A stretch of 64,000 bases of DNA, from the NCBI RefSeq assembly GCF_022539255.1, contig NZ_JAKZBV010000001.1:806001-870000 (forward strand), read 5' to 3'. This stretch comes from Sinomonas terrae. GTDB lineage: Bacteria > Actinomycetota > Actinomycetes > Actinomycetales > Micrococcaceae. The position numbers and the translations under genes are program-made. The notes beneath the pieces are model-generated. The model ran no database searches. It worked only from the letters and a program-made list of their open reading frames with translations, and had not been told where the DNA came from. Position 1 is the stretch's first letter, and each line of letters starts with the position of its first letter. Shown in pieces: positions 59,705 to 64,000 of the stretch.

Positions 59705-60133
59705 CTATCTCGTGTCGAGGTCCTCGAACACCAGGAACGTCTGCGTGTCGAGGACGCCCGGCATGTTCTGGAGCTGGTCGAAGACGACGCGGCGGAGATC
59801 TGTGTTGTCGACAGCACGTACGAGCAGGATGACGTCGAAGTCGCCGCCCACAAGGGCAATGTGGTGCACCTCGGGGATTGCTTTGAGCTGCTCCCGGAGC
59901 TCGCGCCACGAGTGCTGGCGCACCTTGAGGGTCACGTAGGCGCTTGACCGGAGTCCCGCCTTGAGCGGATCCACGAGCGCCGTGTACTTCGTGATAATCC
60001 CTTGCTCCTGGAGCTTCGCGATGCGGTTGTATGCATGGGCGCGGGAGATGTGCACGTTCTCGGCGATTGTCGTGACCGAGCGTCGGGCGTCCTCGGTGAG
60101 CTGGGCGAGGATCGACCGATCCACTTCGTCCAC
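59705..60133 (-). CDS. Lrp/AsnC family regulator, probable BkdR
   Basis: The 142-residue protein has an N-terminal winged helix (EVDRSILAQLTEDARRSVTT, NVHISRAHAYNRIAKLQEQG) and a C-terminal RAM effector domain (VTLKVRQHSWRELREQLKAI, HHIALVGGDFDVILLVR). GTG at 60133 is taken as the start because AGGAGG lies 4 bases upstream; the frame is open to an ATG at 60157. It is divergent from the branched-chain 2-oxoacid dehydrogenase operon and is likely its regulator, responding to a branched-chain amino acid. The space 60134-60298 would hold its sites. Confidence 0.9.
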   Translation of the reverse strand: MDEVDRSILAQLTEDARRSVTTIAENVHISRAHAYNRIAKLQEQGIITKYTALVDPLKAGLRSSAYVTLKVRQHSWRELREQLKAIPEVHHIALVGGDFDVILLVRAVDNTDLRRVVFDQLQNMPGVLDTQTFLVFEDLDTR

Positions 60134-60298
60134 GCGACCTCCTGTGATCTGAGTCATTATTTCGGTTCTGTCTACAGATTAGCCAATTCTGCTTCCAACT
60201 TTCCAAGATTCAGCCGATCCGTGGATACGAATCAGCGTCTAAGCGGATACTTGTGGCAACAAGCCTGGTCAAAACAGGACATGCTGCGAGGAGGCATC

Positions 60299-61468
60299 AT
60301 GACGATTCCCGCTGAAGCCGAGGAGGCCATCAAGCGCTTCGGGATCAGCATCGAGGACTACATGCTCCCGGTGCACGGCCAGATCCAGATCCTGTCCGAG
60401 GACGGGACGATCCTCCCGGACGATCAACGTGGTTCAAGTCCCGGCCACCAATACCCGATCCCTAGCGACAGCGAGCTGCTCGAGGCGTATCGCCGTCTCG
60501 TCGTCGGCCGGAGGGTGAACGATCAGAACTCGGCGCTCGTCCGTCAGGGGCGGCTGGCGGTCTACCCGTCGAGCCATGGCCAGGAAGCCTGCCAGGTTTC
60601 CGCGGCTCTTTGTCTCCGCGAGGGCGACTGGATGTTCCCCACCTATCGCGACGCCGTCGCCGTCATGACCCGGGGCGTGGACCCCGTCGAGGCCATGACC
60701 CTCTTCCGAGGCGACTGGCACGGCGGCTACGACCCACACGAGCACAACGTGGGCATCCAGAGCACGCCCCTGACTACGCAGCTCCTCCACGCCGTCGGCG
60801 TCGCCCACGCCGCGAAGCTCCGCGGCGAGGACACCGTGGTGCTCGCGATGTGCGGAGACGGCGCGACGAGCGAAGGCGATTTTCACGAAGCGCTCAACTT
60901 CGCAGCCGTCTTCCACCTCCCGGTTGTCTTCTTCGTCCAGAACAACCAATATGCGATCTCGGTGCCACTCGCGCACCAGACTGTCGCACCGTCGCTCGCA
61001 CACAAGGCCGTGGGCTATGGGATGGCGGGGGAGAGGGTCGACGGCAACGACATGGTGGCCCTCCTGGCCGTCCTCGATCGTGCCGTCACTCTAGCCCGTT
61101 CAGGTTCGGGGCCTCTCCTCGTCGAAGCCAACACGTACCGCATGCAGGCTCACACCAACGCCGACGATGCGACGCGGTACCGCCAACAGGCGGAGGTCGA
61201 GGCGTGGGCCGCCAAGGACCCGCTCAATCGGATGCGGCAGTACCTTCGAACGACGGGCGTGCTGACGGACGACGTCGAATCGGCCTTCGCCGGTGACGCC
61301 GAGGATGTTGCCCAGCAGCTCCGCGACGGACTCAGCGCGGAGCCGATCCTCGACCCGCAAGAGCTGTTCCGCCATGTCTTCACCGAACCCACGCCGCAGC
61401 TCCGGGAGCAGGCCGCCTTCCTGGCGGACGAGCTGGCGCGCGACGACCAGCCGCGAGAGGAGCACTGA
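60299..61468 (+). CDS. bkdA: Branched-chain 2-oxoacid dehydrogenase E1 alpha
   Basis: The 389-residue subunit holds the thiamine diphosphate site with the GDG-N motif in MCGDGATSEGDFHEALNFAA and VQNNQYAISVPLAHQT. The phosphorylation-loop-like region is EANTYRMQAHTNADDATRYR. With E1 beta it decarboxylates branched-chain 2-oxo acids, giving starters for branched fatty acids. The start is ATG 60299 with GCGAGGAGG. It overlaps the next gene by one base. A pyruvate dehydrogenase role is less likely given the Lrp neighbour. Confidence 0.92.
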   Translation: MTIPAEAEEAIKRFGISIEDYMLPVHGQIQILSEDGTILPDDQRGSSPGHQYPIPSDSELLEAYRRLVVGRRVNDQNSALVRQGRLAVYPSSHGQEACQVSAALCLREGDWMFPTYRDAVAVMTRGVDPVEAMTLFRGDWHGGYDPHEHNVGIQSTPLTTQLLHAVGVAHAAKLRGEDTVVLAMCGDGATSEGDFHEALNFAAVFHLPVVFFVQNNQYAISVPLAHQTVAPSLAHKAVGYGMAGERVDGNDMVALLAVLDRAVTLARSGSGPLLVEANTYRMQAHTNADDATRYRQQAEVEAWAAKDPLNRMRQYLRTTGVLTDDVESAFAGDAEDVAQQLRDGLSAEPILDPQELFRHVFTEPTPQLREQAAFLADELARDDQPREEH

Positions 61469-62556
61469 TGAGCACGGTTGCCGAGGCCGCCGCCGCACGA
61501 GCGGGGGCGAACGCCCAAGAAAGCAGCGGACCGGAGGCCGTGACCTTCGCGAAAGCCCTCACCACCGCGATGGCGGACGCTCTGCGCGCGGACGACGCCG
61601 TCGTCGTCTTCGGCGAGGACGTCGCCAAGCTGGGGGGCGTCTTCCGCATCACCGACGGGCTCATGGCCGAATTCGGAGAGAAGCGCTGTTTCGACACGCC
61701 TCTGGCCGAGTCAGGGATCGTCGGCATGGCTCTCGGGATGGCCATGAATGGGATGCGCCCGATTGTCGAGATGCAGTTCGACGCGTTCGCCTACCCCGCG
61801 TTCGAGCAGATCGCGAGCCATGTGGCGAAGATGCACAACCGGACCCGAGGCCATGTCCGCCTGCCGATGGTCATCCGGGTTCCCTACGCGGGTGGGATCG
61901 GAGGTGTCGAGCACCACTGCGACTCCTCCGAGGCCTACTACGCCCACACACCAGGCCTGAAGGTCTTCACTCCCGCGACGGTCGCGGACGCCTACCGGCT
62001 CCTCCGCGAAGCCATAGCGAGCGATGACCCGGTCGTCTTAATGGAGCCCAAGAAGCTGTACTGGTCGAAGGAAGCCGTGGACCTCGCAGCGCTGCGCAGC
62101 GAGTTCGAAGCTGTCTCCCGCGCCGACTTGTCTGAGGGTGCCGGCAAGGCTGAGGGGCGCGCCGTCGTCGCCCGCCCCGGAACCGACGCAACCCTCATCG
62201 CGTACGGCCCCGCCGTTCCACCCGCACTCGCTGCCGCTGAGGCCGCGGCCGCCGAGGGCCGCTCGGTCGAGGTCATTGACCTGCGGACCATCGTCCCGTT
62301 CGACGACGAGACCCTCGTTGCGTCCGTGCGCAAGACGGGACGCGCAGTGGTTGTGGCCGAGGCGCAGAGCTTCGCATCGGTCTCGTCGGAGATCGTCGCG
62401 CGGGTGCAGGAGCGCTGCTTCCATTCGCTCGCCGCGCCCGTGCGCCGCGTGGCCGGTTTCGACATCCCGTTCCCGCCGCCCAAGCTCGAGCACTGGTATC
62501 TGCCGAGCGTCGACCGAATCCTCGACGCCCTCGACGATCTCCAGTGGGAGGACTGA
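61468..62556 (+). CDS. bkdB: Branched-chain 2-oxoacid dehydrogenase E1 beta
   Basis: The 362-residue subunit shows TFAKALTTAMADALRADDAVVVFGEDVAKLGGVF, GIVGMALGMAMNGMRPIVEMQF and the C-terminal transketolase domain (VEVIDLRTIVPFDDETLVAS). Overlaps on both sides are single bases (TGATG), so the three genes are tightly coupled. An Ala-rich head of about 25 residues precedes the core. Confidence 0.93.
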   Translation: MSTVAEAAAARAGANAQESSGPEAVTFAKALTTAMADALRADDAVVVFGEDVAKLGGVFRITDGLMAEFGEKRCFDTPLAESGIVGMALGMAMNGMRPIVEMQFDAFAYPAFEQIASHVAKMHNRTRGHVRLPMVIRVPYAGGIGGVEHHCDSSEAYYAHTPGLKVFTPATVADAYRLLREAIASDDPVVLMEPKKLYWSKEAVDLAALRSEFEAVSRADLSEGAGKAEGRAVVARPGTDATLIAYGPAVPPALAAAEAAAAEGRSVEVIDLRTIVPFDDETLVASVRKTGRAVVVAEAQSFASVSSEIVARVQERCFHSLAAPVRRVAGFDIPFPPPKLEHWYLPSVDRILDALDDLQWED

Positions 62557-63881
62557 TGACTATGACGCGGGAATTCCTGCTGCCCGATCTCGGCGAGGGT
62601 CTCACGGAGGCCGAGCTCGTCCGGTGGCTCGTCGCCGTCGGCGACTCGGTCGCCGTCGATCAGCCCGTGGTCGAGGTTGAAACTGCGAAGGCCGTGGTCG
62701 AGGTGCCCTCGCCCTATGCCGGTGTGGTCGCCGTGCTCCATGGGGAGCCCGGGCAGACGGTCGACGTCGGGCGCCCCCTCATCAGCATCGACGACGCCGG
62801 CAAGAGCGCCGGGTCTGGGAACGTCCTGATCGGCTACGGAACTTCCGAGGCGGCGACCCAGGGTCGGAAGCGCCGGCGCAAGGGCCAGGCTGCGCCGCCC
62901 TCGAACGGAGTCCGCCCGGAGTCAGTCGAATCGGCGCCCCAGCAGGCGCTCAGGGTCGTGTCCCCGCTCGTCCGCAAGTTCGCCCGCGAGCTCGGCGTCG
63001 ACCTCCACTCGATCAAGGGATCGGGCCCCGACGGGCTCATCATGCGACGCGACGTGAATTTGGTTGCCCAGGCAGAAGGGCATGCAGCCGAGACAGGGCA
63101 GGCCGGCCAGACCAGAGCGGCCGCAGGAGTGGCTTCAGCGACGCCCACGTCCGCGACGGACCCCTCCACCGGCCTCCCGATTGCATCGCGGACTCCGGTC
63201 CGGGGCATTCGCAAGGCTGTCGCGCAGGCGATGTCCCGCAGCCGCACTGAAATTCCAGAGGCCACGGTGTGGGTCGACGTCGATGCAACCGAGCTAGTGG
63301 CCCTTCGAGAGGACCTCAAGCGGCGCGAGCCTGAGCGGGCACCGAGCCTTCTCGCGTTCATCGCGCGCTTCGCCCTCGCCGGGCTTGCGAAGTATCCCGA
63401 GCTCAACACGAGGGTTGAGACCGCGGAGGACGGGAGCCAGGAGATCGTCGCGTTCGACGGCGTGAACCTCGGCTTTGCGGCACAGACCCAACGCGGGCTC
63501 GTCGTGCCGAACATCCGCGGCGCCCACGGCATGAGCGCCAGAGCCCTCGACGCCGAGCTCCGTCGTCTTGCCGCTCTCGCGCGGGACGGCAAGGCCGCGC
63601 CCAGCGACCTGTCCGGAAGCACTTTCACGCTCAACAACTACGGTGTCTTCGGCGTGGACGGCAGCGCCGCGATCATCAACTATCCGGAGGCCGCGATCCT
63701 CGGTGTGGGCCGGATCCTCGACCGTCCTTGGGCAGTGGAAGGCCAGCTCGCCGTGCGGAAGGTCGTGCAGCTGACGCTCGTGTTCGACCACCGCGTCTGC
63801 GACGGAGGAACTGCCGGAGGCTTCCTGCGGTTCGTCGCCGACGCCGTCGAACATCCGGGCAGCATTCTCGCCGACCTCTGA
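62556..63881 (+). CDS. bkdC: Branched-chain 2-oxoacid dehydrogenase E2 (lipoamide acyltransferase)
   Basis: The 441-residue protein has one lipoyl domain (lipoylated lysine K45 in VEVETAKAVVEVPSPYAG), an E1/E3-binding domain (VSPLVRKFARELGVDLHSIK) and the acyltransferase domain with FDHRVCDGGTAGGF (H412, D416). Ala/Pro/Thr-rich linkers separate them. The start is ATG at 62556 with GGGAGG just ahead; ATG at 62562 is close. No E3 gene follows within view. Confidence 0.94.
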   Translation: MTMTREFLLPDLGEGLTEAELVRWLVAVGDSVAVDQPVVEVETAKAVVEVPSPYAGVVAVLHGEPGQTVDVGRPLISIDDAGKSAGSGNVLIGYGTSEAATQGRKRRRKGQAAPPSNGVRPESVESAPQQALRVVSPLVRKFARELGVDLHSIKGSGPDGLIMRRDVNLVAQAEGHAAETGQAGQTRAAAGVASATPTSATDPSTGLPIASRTPVRGIRKAVAQAMSRSRTEIPEATVWVDVDATELVALREDLKRREPERAPSLLAFIARFALAGLAKYPELNTRVETAEDGSQEIVAFDGVNLGFAAQTQRGLVVPNIRGAHGMSARALDAELRRLAALARDGKAAPSDLSGSTFTLNNYGVFGVDGSAAIINYPEAAILGVGRILDRPWAVEGQLAVRKVVQLTLVFDHRVCDGGTAGGFLRFVADAVEHPGSILADL

Positions 63882-63945
63882 GGGCCATGGCAGAATCGAA
63901 CGCACGAACCTGCCCGAACAGCGTAGAAGTAAGGACGTACGGCGT

Positions 63946-64000
63946 ATGGATGAACAGTCTGCTATGGCTCCCTGGCGCGACCTCGGCGGCGAGACCTACT
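63946..64000 (+). CDS. Start of an unidentified gene cut by the window end
   Basis: An open frame begins at ATG 63946 (Met-Asp-Glu-Gln) or ATG 63964 (MAPWRDLGGETY) and runs off the edge. AAGGA lies at 63931-63935, 10 bases before the first ATG. Too short to identify. Confidence 0.4.
   Translation, partial: MDEQSAMAPWRDLGGETY

Noticed and set aside
1..64000. tRNA or rRNA genes
   Set aside because: No cloverleaf-like sequence or rRNA segment was recognised in the intergenic spaces, all of which are short; a covariance search would settle it.

Overview
The window is a chromosomal segment of a high-GC Gram-positive actinobacterium, most likely a member of the Micrococcaceae (Arthrobacter/Sinomonas type). 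The basis is strongly GC-biased third positions in every gene, many GTG/TTG starts, menaquinone genes ordered menB-menE-menA next to a DUF4229 and a PLDc_N protein, an actinobacterial DUF222/HNH gene, and PaaR-like TetR control of phenylacetate genes. No rRNA, tRNA, CRISPR array or prophage was seen. The genus is inference.

Layout: 1-1.9 kb, a repeat-rich membrane protein and a YceI protein. 2.1-7.0 kb, a cytochrome c maturation (System II) operon: histidine phosphatase, TlpA-like thioredoxin, CcdA, ResB, CcsB. 7.2-10.7 kb, a sugar ABC importer with the binding protein divergent from two permeases and LacI-type operators between them. 10.7-14.5 kb, menaquinone genes. 14.6-17.6 kb, a VOC protein, an ABC-F ATPase with a His-rich head and a CPBP protease. 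17.7-20.7 kb, thiolase, enoyl-CoA hydratase and 3-hydroxyacyl-CoA dehydrogenase (lower phenylacetate pathway). 20.8-28.8 kb, a Tyr phosphatase, a GDSL hydrolase, paaZ, a VOC protein, a repeat lipoprotein, a CoA transferase and a lactonase-like propeller. 29.0-35.3 kb, ptsI-ptsH divergent from a TetR-mtlA-mtlD mannitol operon. 35.6-37.3 kb, a secreted phospholipase C-like enzyme. 37.4-40.1 kb, paaI-paaK-tetR. 40.2-44.5 kb, an MFS/TetR pair and an oligopeptidase B. 44.6-50.3 kb, an LCP protein, a PqqD-like protein, an HPr-kinase-like ATPase, a BY-kinase, a low-molecular-weight Tyr phosphatase and a signal peptidase. 50.4-55.0 kb, paaABCDE-paaG. 55.1-56.5 kb, glutamate decarboxylase. 56.6-59.7 kb, a DUF222/HNH gene split by an IS256-family element. 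59.7-63.9 kb, an Lrp regulator divergent from a branched-chain 2-oxoacid dehydrogenase operon (E1 alpha, E1 beta, E2).

How the genes work together: the window encodes an apparently complete phenylacetate route (PaaK, PaaABCDE, PaaG, PaaZ, PaaF, PaaH, PaaJ, PaaI) in four transcription units spread over about 37 kb. A related 22-bp palindrome precedes each unit, and one unit carries the probable regulator. The ptsI-ptsH unit and the mannitol operon share two identical 15-bp palindromes and probably one TetR regulator.

The most unusual points are: (i) small tandem repeats of 15-31 bp, three of which start across a stop codon; (ii) a palindrome about 50 bp long present in two unrelated intergenic sites; (iii) the PqqD/HPr-kinase-like pair attached to a BY-kinase/LMW-phosphatase module with no glycosyltransferases or RiPP genes in view; (iv) the IS256 insertion with an 8-bp target duplication whose removal restores an SOS-box-preceded HNH gene in frame.
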